Shown here: positions 12,961 through 26,500 of the stretch, piece after piece
How the letters are laid out: the number at the start of each line of letters is the position of its first letter
How positions within the stretch are numbered: the stretch's first letter is position 1
DNA from: Trichoplax adhaerens
Taxonomy: Eukaryota; Placozoa; Uniplacotomia; Trichoplacea; Trichoplacidae
Direction of reading: 5' to 3'
Length of the DNA stretch: 64,000 bases
Assembly (NCBI RefSeq): GCF_000150275.1
Contig: NW_002060944.1
Span: 4,661,080-4,725,079, forward strand
The notes under the pieces: generated by a model
The model's input: only the letters and a program-made list of their open reading frames with translations
Told to the model about the DNA's origin: nothing
Database searches by the model: none
Position numbers and translations under genes: made by a program

Positions 12961-15900
12961 TTGTAATGAATAGCATCATGAAAAATGTTAAAATACAAAG
13001 GATTGAATTAATAAATAAGAAAAATACTAATTATTGTATTGATAATATAATTATCTACCAAGGTTACCTATAAAACTAGTTGATAGACAAGTCGATAAAA
13101 CTTATCGAAAATGAATACTTTGATAATTAATCATTGTTTTTAAATTATGTTCAAATTACATAAATATCCCCGACAGTGTAGGCAACAATAAGGATAAATA
13201 GTGTTGAATAAGATTATGATGTAACCTAATCACTAAAATTAGCTGAAAGCTATAAACTTTAATTAGTGCAGTTGGAATGACTATCTTTAACTTTAATTTA
13301 GTGCTTGTGATTGACTACTATTATATTCTGAATTTTATGATGAGAGAAATGATGGCTGAATATTGCTCACTCTAATTAAGACTTGTATTTGTGTCTACTT
13401 CTAATATACGATATCAAACTAGTTACTTTATGGAATAATGATTATATTGAGTAATCTCTTTCTAAATGCGCTACTATAGGAAGGATAAAGACATTCTAGA
13501 TTAATGATTGGATTAAGTATTATTCTATCTTATTAAATGAAAATAGATAGGTAATATTTCTTGCATTCTTGTGGATTGATGATTCCTGATAGCATTTACT
13601 ACTAGTTAAGTTAGCACCATGACTAAGGTTCACACATTTTGATTGCTTACCAAACCTATTATGCACTTCTAGCTATGCAGTGAAACTATTACATAAAGTA
13701 ATCATATATTACCACCGCTAATTTAATTAAATGACCATTAACTAATAACTTGATCAGTTTGGTATAAGAAACAGAATACTACTATACATAGTACTAGTGA
13801 TTTGCAAACTATCAGGAACATGTAAGATAAGACGGGTTTTAAGTCTTGATTTTCTGTAGAATCTTGTCAGTTTTAACTGTTTTTGACGATATTATTATAT
13901 CCACCCAGACGTGTGTAGTTATTGGATGATCAATCTTTAGTTTTAGTTGACTTTCTGTCTAGTATTAAATACAGCTTCAATAAAAACATTATACCATCTG
14001 GTTGAAAAGGTCAAGACTTGCATAACAGTCTGCGATACAAGCCAAAAAGATACAAGAAAGTGAATACATATGCAAAAAGAGTAGCGAATATTAATTAGAT
14101 TAGATGAGGATTAGACTAATAGATAATAATTATAATCTTACATCATTTAATATATTCATCTAGATAATCTGTTAGTAACATTATGTCAACAAGGGTAATC
14201 TTGATGTATAATGATCCATTATACCGATGTTGTTTTTAGCATAGACAGAATAGCTTAATTATACTGGATCAATTTTTAAATAGACATAAATCAAATAAAC
14301 GGATAGAGTCTGCAACTATTCCCATAGCTCTTATTGTTGGTATGAGTTGGTTTTTATTTTTAGAAATAAATGAAAATTGTGTTGTTTACGCAACTGTATT
14401 ATCAGGGCAAAATATTTATTTCTATTTCTTTATTCTAAATTACATGATAGTTTTTCGTATCCTGACTGATTTCTATTGTCATCTTACATTCATTAAATAT
14501 CTGTTAGTTGGTAGGAAACATGACTTACGATAGTTACAGTACAATTTAAATGTAGAATAATGTAAATTTAATTGATAATCTTGATCTAAGTAAGGATTAC
14601 TTTAAAATACCTATTTCTATTTCAACGCTCAATAACGATTAAATTAATAAGTTAAGTATTAGCAATGAAATTTTAATGATTTAACTAAAAATCTCACAAT
14701 GGTCCGCATAACTTATTATACATCATAAATTTAAATTTCAGAAGATTACCATATCTGATGCTAACCATAGTCGTTTTCAAATTAATTACTATTGCAATTT
14801 TCTTCTAAAAAATTTGGTAATAACACTCGATAGAACATGTTTAGAGATTATTAAAAATAATAAATAGGGCAGATATAGGATGGAAGTATTTTGTAACGTA
14901 TTAGGGTAACTATTGCAAATTTGTTAGGCGAAAAGATCTCCAGGAGTATAGAAATGATTGAGAAGTTTAAAGATGTTAAAGAATTAAATATTATAAAGAT
15001 ATATATTCGCATAGGACAACGTTTCAGAAATGTGAGATATAAAAGCTTCCTATAGTTGGGAAACTCTTAAGGTGCCAGGTTCGTAACCTACCAAGAATTA
15101 AGTATTTTTATCTCATATTTGCCTGCGGATTACAGTATAAAGTTCATTCTAGAGATATGGTATATACAGATCAATTGCGTATTATTTGGAAGCAATAATT
15201 AAATTTAAAGTCTATTCAATATTAAATATTACATAACATATTACATAACTGGTAAAATTATTTTAAAGAATTAAAAAATATTTTAATACGCGTATTATTA
15301 AGAAAGAGGGAATTTGGAGTATCTGTATCGATGAAAAGACTTCAAATGAATTCATAACAACAAAAGTTGTCGGCTGTTATATATTACAAACCTTAGCGTT
15401 CCTATTATTCAGGATGAAATAATTTTTAATCATTTGCTAAATAAAATTAGTCAACAGAAAGGAAGTTTTATAAAATAATTAAATCTTCACTTTAATTACA
15501 TAAGATGGATTAATTTATAAGCTGGTATGTCAAACATAATATATCCACAGCCTAATTGATATTCCTTTATAAACATGCAAATCAGCGGGATAAATAAAAA
15601 TAATCTAGGATGGACATACTGTACATTATATAGTGTTAAATAGCTAAACTAGATGAATACGTTCGTCGCCTAGGCATCTATAGTGAGAATTGACCAGTCT
15701 GTTGTAGTTTGATATATCATTAATTGGAATTATGCATCTATCGTTGCATATGCATTTGATGAAATTTAGACTAACTGAAAAATACAATCAAGTAATTATA
15801 TGTTGAGTAGCAATGGAATAAACATAATGTGTCTAATTAAGCACGAAATTTTAACTTTAAAAATCATGCTATAGAATCAGAAGAACTATTTACTTGTATC

Positions 15901-18250
15901 AGTTTACGAATACTTTATACTGAAAATGGATGTAATTGAGCCTATTATATATTAATTAAGGCTTTAATGCCAATTATATCCTAACGTATTAATTAGCTTT
16001 GTAAGACTGCAGAAAAAAATAACAAGATTAATATCGAACAAGCTTTGAAGAGCAAATGACTCTTGATAGGTGAGCTAGTCCAGAGGATTGTCGAGAAAAA
16101 ATAATGAGGTCAACATGCAATAAGACTGGAATAACAATCGAATCTCAAATAGCTGATTAGTTATGAAGAATTAGAGTGAAAGGGTTATAAGATAGCACTC
16201 GAATAACTGATAAGAAATTTCAATATTTTGTAATCGACATGCTGCAAGTTGATGTTGGAAGATTTGAGGATAGCAGTAAAATTAATGTTCATCCCGACTT
16301 AGATAACAAATTCAACTTGTAGGTAAAACTTAGAGCATTACAAATAAAGATAAATAAAAAATAAAATTAATAGGAGTGTTCATTAAATTTTTCCAAGGTG
16401 GATTACTTCAACTTAATAAACAAGATTTGAAGGTATCGTAATAAATAACAAAAATTCTGTTTTGTATTATTATTACTACTAAAATATCTAGATGATTGTG
16501 TGAAATACCAAGTGCTGATCAATCATGAACTTTTAAGAGAGATAAAGTTATTTAACCTTGAATATTTTCGAGTATCTAGGGACAATATCAAATCATTTCA
16601 AATAATTAAAATAGAAATTTTTATTCTATGCTATATTATTTATTTCCTGGAAATTAATAAAAGCTATGTTGATCAATTTTATTTAGAAGGAAAGGATGCT
16701 TATATACTCATTCCTTCAGGTTACTTTTTATCATGTTGACTCAAATCTCAATAAAAAGTTCTGTTGGCATCTTAAAAGTAAGTTAAATTTTGAAATTACT
16801 CTACAATCATTATTGTAACTTACTCTTGATAATCTTATATTCACTTGTTATTGCATAAATTATTATCAGTTAATTGGATTCAATTTTCTCTTTACTGTTG
16901 TCTTTTATCATTCAACGTAGGAATAACTATCACTTGATTCTCATAAACAAATAAACAACCATCACGAGCAAGCTGTTCTTTATTTTTTAGCTTAGCGTGG
17001 ATGAATTTAGTGAATAAAAGATGTAGAGGCTGCTTTGTTGCTTATGTTTTTCATTCTCTTTAAAAAAAAAAATAAAATAATAAAGTTGGGAAATAATTAA
17101 ATAGAAGTAAAATAAATCGTAAGAAACAGTTCTTCTTTATTGATAGCATCAAAATTAGTTTTCATGATAAGATCAAAAATAACTGTTGTTTTGATTAGAA
17201 ATACAGAAAACTGATGGTTTAATATAAGTTGATGCTTTAGCAGTATCACTACTATATGGTATATAGATGATGATGAACAAATAGAGTAAATAATAGGAGT
17301 ATTGCAATTACGATGAGGATAAATAAATGATTTTCTATTAAAATAAACTAAAATTTTTATCTAAGATCTTCAAATGATATCTTACCATTGTGGCTACTCT
17401 ACTCTGACAAGCACTTATAGTAAATGAAGTAATACTAAAAACTTTAGAGCAGACAGTTCCGTGGCCTTATAAACTGATATACTAATCCTAGAGACGGTAT
17501 CAAGGCAGTATCATTATTTCGCTATGACAGTCCAGTACATTAAGCAATATCAAAAGGATGGAAAGAAACCTATAACGCTATTTGGAATACTAGATAAATT
17601 GATAATTTATTTGCTTCAAATCTAGCGATGATGTCTTTGCTAATATGCTCTCATATTCAATATAGAATGCGTAGTATAGTAATATCCTTCTATACAATAT
17701 ATTCGTATGCTATATAAGCCTTGTTATTGCACTACATTCTGTAATATACGTACAGGAAATATACGAGTATCCTATTTTATATCCTACTTAGCCTTAGCTG
17801 CAGTATCCTCAACGCGTAAGCGCATGTAAACCTCTGCAATCCAACTCTTAGATAAGTCCTTATCATCTCATTCTTCTTATTCGTAACATTAGCATCATTT
17901 TAGCATACATTGTTATCATCATCACAAAATCATCAGTTGCATCCTTTTTCACGTTGTTTCTATCTCATCCTGAATTAAATCTCTCTACTTTAAACAAGAT
18001 ATTATTGTATTTAATTATTACAATATCCAAACATCCTTTACGATGATTTCGGACCAAAGGTCTACAGTATTCTTAGTTTATGTAGAACGATGAATATTCT
18101 ACTCTCCTGTGACTTATGTCAATTTTAAATAGAGACTAGAGAGGGAAATCAATCCATCCAGAATTAATCCAATCTGCCATTCCATCAAGATGATAGATTA
18201 GATTGAATTAGAACCGGAAATGATGATGCATCATGAATGAGATTGGACTT

Positions 18251-18260
18251 GCGCATGCGC
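18251..18260. promoter_or_regulatory. NRF1-type palindrome in the DOLPP1 promoter
   Basis: GCGCATGCGC is the core of the NRF1 consensus, 140 bp upstream of the DOLPP1 start codon. NRF1 sites are typical of broadly expressed metazoan housekeeping promoters. It stands out in an AT-rich region. The adjacent CATGTTGGCTGCC (about 18346-18358) is weakly YY1-like. Confidence 0.65.
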
Positions 18261-18346
18261 GATGCAACTGAGATCGCTTCCGTTGGAATGGATCTCCTTT
18301 ATTACTACGCATGTCTGATCGCTTTCTCGTCTTATTCTAGTCGACC

Positions 18347-18367
18347 ATGTTGGCTGCCTCCAAGTAG
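18347..18367 (+). other. Possible six-codon uORF upstream of DOLPP1
   Basis: ATG TTG GCT GCC TCC AAG TAG ends 32 nt before the DOLPP1 ATG. It matters only if transcription starts upstream of 18347, which the sequence does not show. Confidence 0.3.
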
Positions 18368-18399
18368 AAAGAGAGATAGAGAGAATCCAAATTAGAGCC

Positions 18400-21300
18400 A
18401 TGGCTGCTAGTCCTTGTCATGATCAAGCTGGTCCAATAATGTGGAAAGCTGTTAGTTTAACTTATGTAGAATATCCAGCAGGTAAAAATTAAAATAATGA
18501 TGATAAAACTCCATAAATTGCTGCAATTCGATGGAAGAAACCAATTATTTCTTGTCCTCCTATCTTGAATAACACCTACCATCGTAGGCAAATCTTCTTC
18601 ATTTCTATGCTACCAGTTGGTTGTTTCAATGTGTTAATCCTTCATTTAAGTCGTAGATGATATAAGATGATTGATAGTCGTTTGCAGCAAGTATGATAAG
18701 GATGCATATTCTATTATGATCAATAGAAGCAAGTACGTGATAGGATTGGAGTTGAATGTGGGGTGGAGAAGTTATTTTTTTCGTGTTTGTTGTTGTTTGT
18801 TATTATTATTGCCTTGATCGAGTTATGGGAAGATCTGTCATACATATATTTAACTTTGCTAGCCGGTATCCATCATCGTAATATGGGTGGGTGAAGGTGA
18901 AGTCATTAAATGCCCTTTGATCGTGAGCTGTAGACACAGTTTGATTAGGATGATTCAGAAAAGTTTTTGATGCCATGATAGCAGTCATCCTGATTTTTTT
19001 CCTGAATTAGTTGCATCACAAAGATTATCGTGATCTATTTGGATTAATCAGTACAATTACAACTTACTTGTGGCCTATCCGATTACATATATTATCAGAC
19101 ACTTTGCTGCAATTAAAAAGAATGACCATATGCTAATGCATTTATTAGATACATAAGTTATGATCATATCCTAGCAGATTAGTGGTCCACTTTGGCTGAA
19201 AGATAGCCTGTCAGTGATTATAGTTGGAGGATAACTGGTTCGCTAATGTTAATGTTCGTATTACAACAACGCTGTTAGCATGCCGTATCTTCTACTTTAT
19301 TAAATGGAAGAAAGTTTACATTCTGGACTAAATGTATACTGATCCGCTCCCTACGTCATAACTCATGATGCATAATCAACTTTATTAATTAATTATAATG
19401 CAATCGGAACATTTTCCACTGCAGCTTTGATTAGAACGAAAACAGCTTAAAAATAACACCCAAAAATGGCTGATAAGTAATTCTGTGAAAACATATTACT
19501 GCATCACATTACTCATGGGAAGGTACGTTGATCACAGATACATTGCAAAATTACTAAAGTCTATTCTTATTGTATCCGTTTTATTGATGACGACGAGGTA
19601 GAACGGAATTCCTCAACACAATAAATTTTCAGGAGAGTGCTACTATGATCGGAACTACACATGTTTACCAACTCTATTAGATGGAACACTAGCACCGAGT
19701 ATTTTACTGTTATTATGCAAGCAAGTTGGTTTATATGGATAATGAAATAAATCTGTGCTCTTTCAGCCAGGATAAAGCCATGAATTTGTATATTGAATTC
19801 AACTTGTCTCCTTTTATGCTCATGCCTGTTTTTAGACATGTTTGACTAGATCACCGGTGTTAGCCCTTATTATATTATTGATAATTTCTCGCCAATTTAT
19901 TAGCCGCGATAAATGTTGATTAATGCGATGGAAAATTTAGCAGATTAGCATGGAATCTTGGAATATTGAGTACTATATTCGCTTAGCTAGATACTAACGA
20001 TGTACAATCGAATGGTTTTAGGTGATTTAATTGGCAAGTTATTAGCCTATTCTAGCTTGATGCCGGTATTTATTGGAGTGAGTTTCGTCACTTTAATCTT
20101 ATTCAAGCGCGATTTGCATACGGTAATACTATATAATATACATATCTATTGAGACAGATTAATTTCTACGGATAATGAATTATCTTCTCAAGCGTAAAAT
20201 AGTTATACTTTCGATGTACGTAAAAGGAATACTATGTGCATAGTTAGCAATATTTTAAACGTAAAATCCACTTTATTACCTTTATCTAACTATATATCAC
20301 CTGCTTTAATGTAATGCTAGATGTCCTTTTTCTTTGGCCTTGTACTCAATGAAATAACTAGTTTGGCAATAAAGTACTCCGTTCGTCAGCCTCGACCATG
20401 CCGAAGTTAGTCAACATCTGAAATTTAAATTTATATACTATAATAATTGACTTACTGTAATTAGTTTCTGCTGCTTAATGTTATGCAATATCGTTAGGTT
20501 CTGAAGACTTGGCTACTGAATTTGGTATGCCATCTAGTCATGCACAATTTATGGGCTTCTTTGCAGTTTACTTTATTTTGTTATTAAACGTCAGGTATTA
20601 TAATAATTATCCAGTACTTCTGTAGCTATTGCAATATTCCTACAACATTCCTACGGTGTTTCTTTGTGATTTCATAGTTTGTATATCTTAAAATATATTT
20701 GTAATGCTCTAGGGCTTATGCATTGTCGTCTAGCGATCGGCTATGGAATATTGCAATATCAGCAGAGGTTGCAGCCATTGCTATTGTCGTGTCTTATAGC
20801 AGGTAAAAACTGAATGATGAATAAATTATCTCAATATATTTCTTTGTATAGCGTGCACCGAATAAGTCATTTTCTCAATTAAACGTAATCTATACCAATA
20901 GAATTAGCTGAAATTAAATCATTTCCTTTGACAATATAAATCATGTCTATATGGAATAGATTAAATGAATCATTTTCGTCATTAAAATTTTCTTCATGTC
21001 TATATTATGAACCTGAGAAATCATTTAATTAGCTTAGCTGTTGCTATAGTCTAGGTCTATACAATTAAATCATTATTATTTACAACATGTCGTAAAGCTT
21101 TCAAATATGTTCTTATTACCTGACAAATCATTTAATTAGCTTTTGTTATAGCGTAGGTATATAGAATTAAATCGTTATTATATTGATCACGTCGTAAAAT
21201 TTTCAAATATGTTCTCCGACTATCATTTAATTAGCTCTTGTTATAGCCTAGGTTTATAGAATTAAATCTTCACGTTCTTTACAATATGTTGTATAACCCT

Positions 21301-21880
21301 TCAAATGTATTCATGTTATCATTAACGTTTAGGATATATCTGATGTATCATACTACAATGCAAGTTTTGGTTGGTTTTTTGCTTGGTACCTTATTAGGTG
21401 TCTTGTGGTTCTTAGTCAATCGTGTATGTCAACTGAACAATATATTTTCTAATTAGGCAGTTATATTCGGTTACGATATCAGTCTTTACTACAAAGTTAT
21501 GATTCGAATTTTGGTCTAATTTTCCATCATATATTTTTTAATAGTTATTTCTTGCCCCTAAATTCTTTACAATTGCTTCGTGGTGAGTAACTATGTAATA
21601 TATTATCCGTGTGCTAAAAGTTTTTAAGCAACCTACCAGAAATATTATGTGTGTACATAATTAAAAACATAAATCGGACTATTATATAGGAGGATTTCAG
21701 AGTATTTTTGGATACGAGATTCTTCGCTTATTCCTAACGTGATGAGATTCGAATATGCATCAAGTAGAGGAGAATCTAGGTATAACCTTACTTTATTATG
21801 TTTTATGTGAATTTTTTCTGTTTTGACTGACACCAATTCTACTATTTGACAGACTTCGAAGAAAGAAATCGACGACTTAA
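18400..21880 (+). CDS. DOLPP1: DOLPP1: dolichyl-diphosphatase, ER PAP2-family enzyme
   Basis: Nine exons: 18400-18481, 20022-20122, 20321-20405, 20498-20594, 20713-20802, 21333-21423, 21545-21582, 21690-21779, 21853-21880 (TAA). All phases agree and give 233 aa (human protein about 238). Role (family): removes a phosphate from dolichyl diphosphate on the lumenal side of the ER, recycling the N-glycosylation lipid carrier. Seen: N-terminal [20 protein letters not shown], hydrophobic membrane segments, and the three PAP2 phosphatase motifs. These are K79-x6-R86-P87 (KYSVRQPRP), P101-S-S-H104, and S151-R152-x5-H158 (SRIYLMYH). The final position of motif 3 is Gln rather than Asp, as in human DOLPP1. 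Near the C-terminus, [20 protein letters not shown] matches the family tail. Exon 8 could read through to a stop at 21808-21810, but the splice to a basic LRRKKSTT end fits the family better. It is convergent with CRAT. Confidence 0.96.
18482..20021 (+). other. DOLPP1 intron 1 (1.54 kb)
   Basis: It is much longer than the other DOLPP1 introns (73-530 bp). No internal gene, RNA or clear repeat was recognised. Confidence 0.8.
20990..21325. repeat. About 100-bp tandem repeat in DOLPP1 intron 5
   Basis: Three to four copies anchored by 'atcatttaattagct' (about 21022, 21128, 21223), followed by 'ttgttatag..taggt.tatagaattaaatc' and 'ttcaaatatgttc'. The copies are diverged and of uneven length (95-106 bp). 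Confidence 0.8.
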
Positions 21881-23568
21881 ATTTTTTTTTAATTATTTAA
21901 TTCTGGCATTTTATAGTACGTGTAGTTTAATCGCGTCAAGATATATTTTTGACTGTAATATTGCTTTTATATTGCACTAATACTCGTATCATCATCTATT
22001 TACCAATGGTTTGCATCATAGCTACGGGTTGATCATGAAGAGGTAAATCATTATTGTTGAAATTACATAATCAGTCTTATTACACGAAATGTTTTATAAT
22101 ATTGTTGAAAATTTCAAAAGTTAAAGGTTACGATGACTTCTCTTAATCGCGATACGATATTGTTACTCAATTTGAGAATATATTTTTGTGGCTGTTGCTA
22201 CGTCAACGTCTGTCCAGAATATTCGATCTATATTGTCGGGACTGAAATAACGTCTCTGCCATCTATATTGAAGATACCTGTAATGGTATTGCTTTAGTAA
22301 TAATTTGTAAATTTCAAAATTTTATAAGTGTTAGCGTTTTGTACTAAAATAATACAGAAGGTTGTGATTCTCGACAATTTAAAACTAACACAGAATGCCA
22401 ATTAAAAACATCAAAAGTACATCTTTTGCGGTCATGTGTATATGCGTTGTTATACAATTAGAGGAGACACCATCTACCGATTATGCCAGTTTTTTAACAC
22501 AAATAATATAAAGGAATCACTATTTTATTAACAAACCACATAGTTTAATGATAGGAGGGGGGGGGGATTTTTAGATTGCTTTATAAAATTTTTTCTGAAT
22601 ATTTTGCTTTTATTTCTAGCATAGTCCCAGTTGTAGGCTCAGCAGTCAGTCACAGATATACGGTAATGACTGACAAATACAACTATAGTTTTTCAAATTT
22701 TGTTTTATGTTCATACTATTGACACAGTAACCAGGTTTATCTTGAAACGATAGATAGACAGCTACTCTAAATTTAACCGATAAATAATATTAATAGTTTC
22801 CGAATTCATAACTATTTATAAATTATAATTATGGATACAGTAACAAGTTCCAACTGTTACATAGATTTATTCCTCACGTATATATGTGTTCGATTGATTA
22901 CTAATGAGGGAATGATACTGTATGTTAGATATAAATATACAACATTTAAACGATGACTATTTAGTAATTTTCAGGTTGGTTACATACGCTACCATAGGTA
23001 TGGCAGCGAATTTTAGTCATGCAAGAAGGTAGTTACTCAATAAACCATAAAGATAATCGAGACTAGATGAAAAACGAGGTTAGTTACATGGACTTTACGA
23101 ATGGATATCTAACAGGTTCTAAATTTCTTACATGCATAGCAAAGCTACAGCAAGCCAGAGCTATTAGAAAAAAGAATTCATGAGTAAGCTTAGTCAGTTC
23201 TGGCCGTAGTAAAGGCTTAGACTATACTATAACCAAAGTGTCCTCACTTCTCACCCATTGTATATCAAAACTATCAAGATTAGAGACAACTAAAATTTTA
23301 TTACACAGTATGGAAATAATAACCTAACTATATCTGAACATTTAACCAACTTCTTTATTGCTGAAATTCGATAACCTGTGATTTACTATCTAGAATAACA
23401 TAAAGTTTAAACTAGAAAACTAAGATAGTGAAAAGTACTGCATATCACTTATTAAAAAACGAGTTTATGCTCCCAGAGAATATCGATAACCATACACTTA
23501 AACAATGAAGTTCGATATAATGCAGGTATAATTCATTTAGTAGATTGTTTTAATTTACCGTTGATTTT
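21881..23568. other. Convergent 3' flanks of DOLPP1 and CRAT
   Basis: There are 1.69 kb between the two stop codons and no coding potential was seen. An AATAAA on the + strand lies at 23039-23044 and a TTTATT (minus-strand AATAAA) near 23354; either could serve the two transcripts. A run of ten G stands at 22557-22566. Confidence 0.6.
22557..22566. repeat. Homopolymer of ten G
   Basis: An isolated G10 in strongly AT-rich sequence. Confidence 0.9.
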
Positions 23569-26500
23569 TTATAGCTTAGGTTTTGTTAAGAGTAATGCTT
23601 GCATGTCCAGAAGGCTCTTGCTCACTAATTCGGCAAACAATTTACCATTTGTATCAGGACAGCTATTAAAAGTCGAGCAAGAGTATCGATAATTATTTGG
23701 ATTTGGGCTATAACAAACACCATAACAATCAGGAGCGGTTGGACCAAAAAATAGAGAGAGATCACAATTTGACGATACCTATGTACAACCAAGAGCAAAT
23801 GCTAAATTAATTGATATACATACATTCCAATAGAAAATAAATTTAGGTTATAAAAGTTTTATCCGTAATTATTACTGTAAATATTTTCATGAGACTTACT
23901 TGACTAGTAGACAATAAGATACGAGTACTTTTAGTATAGCCAACATCTTTATGCAACTCTGGTACTTCTAGACCTTGCTCCATTGCAATTAATTTCATTC
24001 CCAAAAGGTGACGATCCCAACCATGTCCCGTTATTGCCTATTTGAAAACAGTCAAATTAAAGTTATACAGGTGCTAGTATGTAAGATGTAAGTGAGTCCA
24101 ATTCTATTATACTTTTATGGTGACATCTTTGTGACGATTTAAAGCCGCAAGCATCAGCTCCCTTCTTTCTTGATTCTAATACATAGACATTGACAAGTCC
24201 CTTTTAGCATATTTATACAACTAAGTTCTTCATCTTGAAATTACGATATATTAAAATGACTTACGCTGTAACTTGGCCAATCGATAGCTCGAGCAAAGGT
24301 ATCTGATTCTATCGTCGCAGATCTAATTGTTTCAGTACGTCCCAGTATATACTGGCGAGTGCCACCACTTTCATATGTTGGTGGTGATCGGCCATGCAAT
24401 CTGTTTATTGTAATTGCAAAAATGTTAATAAGATGTTTAACCCAGAAGAATAGGAGGAATTTAAAAAAACTGATATCTACAATACCTGTAATATGCTAGC
24501 TGCATTGCTATTTGGAAGAAACCGTCTGGACTTAGTTTATATGACCTGACAAGATTTGCACCGAATGCATCAAAGACTATGGCCCTAAGATCTACATCTT
24601 TTGCCAGTCTATAATCACAAAAATAAAACTTCGATTTTATGTCTCTGTTGAGTCTAGTATGAAATGCTTATACTTTTATAGGCCTAGATAAACCTACTTG
24701 TTAATTTTTGTTGTTGCTTGTAATATATCATTTCTTGTTTGATGGGTTATAAGCCAATGGAGTGGTCTTACTGTAGGTAATGATTCAGGGTTGATATTTT
24801 CATTTGTGCTTAAGCGGTTATTCATACTTGAAAGTTAGATAAAATTTCAGTTATAGGTTTAGGATCATATTACTAAGTAGTTAGACTAAGTATCTCTGTA
24901 TTACATTTTACTGCTATATCACTATCATACCAATAATTGCACACATGATCAAGTGCTGTAACAACTGGAGGGCCTTCACCAGCAGAGTGCTCGTAGTTTG
25001 CTCCAATTAGACCATCTGGGCCAATGATTAACTACAACATTATGAATTTGACGATATTATTAGACATGTATTAAACAATTCCTTCTATGCTAACGTGTAC
25101 ATCTAACTCGTTAAAATATTACCTCAATGGTCTTGTCAAACCACCGATTACCGCTATTGAATAAGCTACCTTCACCATGCAAGAGCATTCTACTGTGGTA
25201 ATTCCTAAAGTATTGCATATATTCCTTGCCATCAGCATTACCAGAATAGCTAATACCAGGACGGTCAATACAAATAGCAAAAAGTGCCGTTTTTATAGTC
25301 TCTAAGTTGTCCTTATTGATGGGATCTGTAAAAATTAGATCAGCCATTTGTTACTGTACTATTGCTACCAATATCAAAATTTGGATATGTTACATGGGTT
25401 ATCACAACCTTGTGCAAGATGAGCGTAAGCTTCGGCCCAAGAATCTCTATCATTCGATGTTAATATACCGATAGATTCAACAGGTTGTGGAGTACTAGCA
25501 ACAACTAATTTTAGTTGTTGGTGTATCTGTTCGGCAGATATTTTCTGTCCGTTTCGCATCACGTCAACAGCAAAAATCTAATCAATTCGGTACCGGAAAA
25601 AAATTGAAGTTAATGGTATTCATATGGCTACAAATTAACGAATAATTAATGTTGCGAAATAATGAGATCTGTATTTATATTTTGAAATCGATTGTTCACT
25701 GTAATAAGTATATGTATGTACGTCTTACATCCATAGGTAATTACTTGTCTTGTGTACATGCATATAGCTCTGAATGTACATTTTATCTATCGTGTGATAT
25801 TGTTACAAGATTTTACCCAAAGCAGAAGTTATTTGGTATGTACTGTAGATATCATATTTAGTAGATCTTCTAATTTTTTTCATTAAAACGGTTACCTGAT
25901 TATTATAGATTACAATAATGTGATTGCATGGTGGGTTGCCATAGGGATGGGTGTAAAAAGCATCTCTTTTTGGTTTAGGAACTCTACAGGAACCAAAGAT
26001 ATTCGTGTGTTGTATCATACACATTGGGCGCTTTCCTGCAGTATCCACTTCTAAATCTCCACTACAATATAAATAACGAAATAGCGACAGTGACAAGAAT
26101 TAATAAGTAAGCACTTCTATGCTTGAATAGCTCTATTTTTAGCAGATATTGAGCATTTCAATACAGTAGTTGCTACTAATAAGCAATGGATACTTTATCT
26201 CATACCGAATTATTTTTTCGTAGTATTCTAAGGCAGAATAAGCCGCCATTGCTCCATATCTACAATTATTTAATTAGTGTTGAGAGTTATTATGGTTTGT
26301 TTTAGCAAAAAAAAGATCATTTGAAATAATTTCTTTCTGGCACTGAATTCAATTTACAACGTATCAATGATATCAAGTGCAACAATCAATATGTAAAAGA
26401 ATATTTTGAACGACATACTCAAGTTGGCCTTCTAATCCACTGAAATTAAATTTTGGAAATATAATAGCTGGATTAGAATTAACAATATTGGGTGCACGAT

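Larger units (their letters stand above)
9800..18240. other. 8.4-kb gap between divergent PRDM12 and DOLPP1, no gene seen
   Basis: Only short random ORFs occur (longest about 79 codons), with no domain or splice pattern recognised. The interval holds decayed tandem repeats (listed separately at 10560-11190 and 12210-12960) and otherwise AT-rich unique sequence. It is upstream of both PRDM12 and DOLPP1, so it could carry PRDM12 regulatory elements; nothing in it proves this. Confidence 0.6.

Noticed and set aside
15060-15110. AGGTTCGTAACCT, resembling a tRNA T-arm/B box
   Set aside because: The loop is too short for a T-arm and no A box, D-arm or acceptor stem pairs around it.
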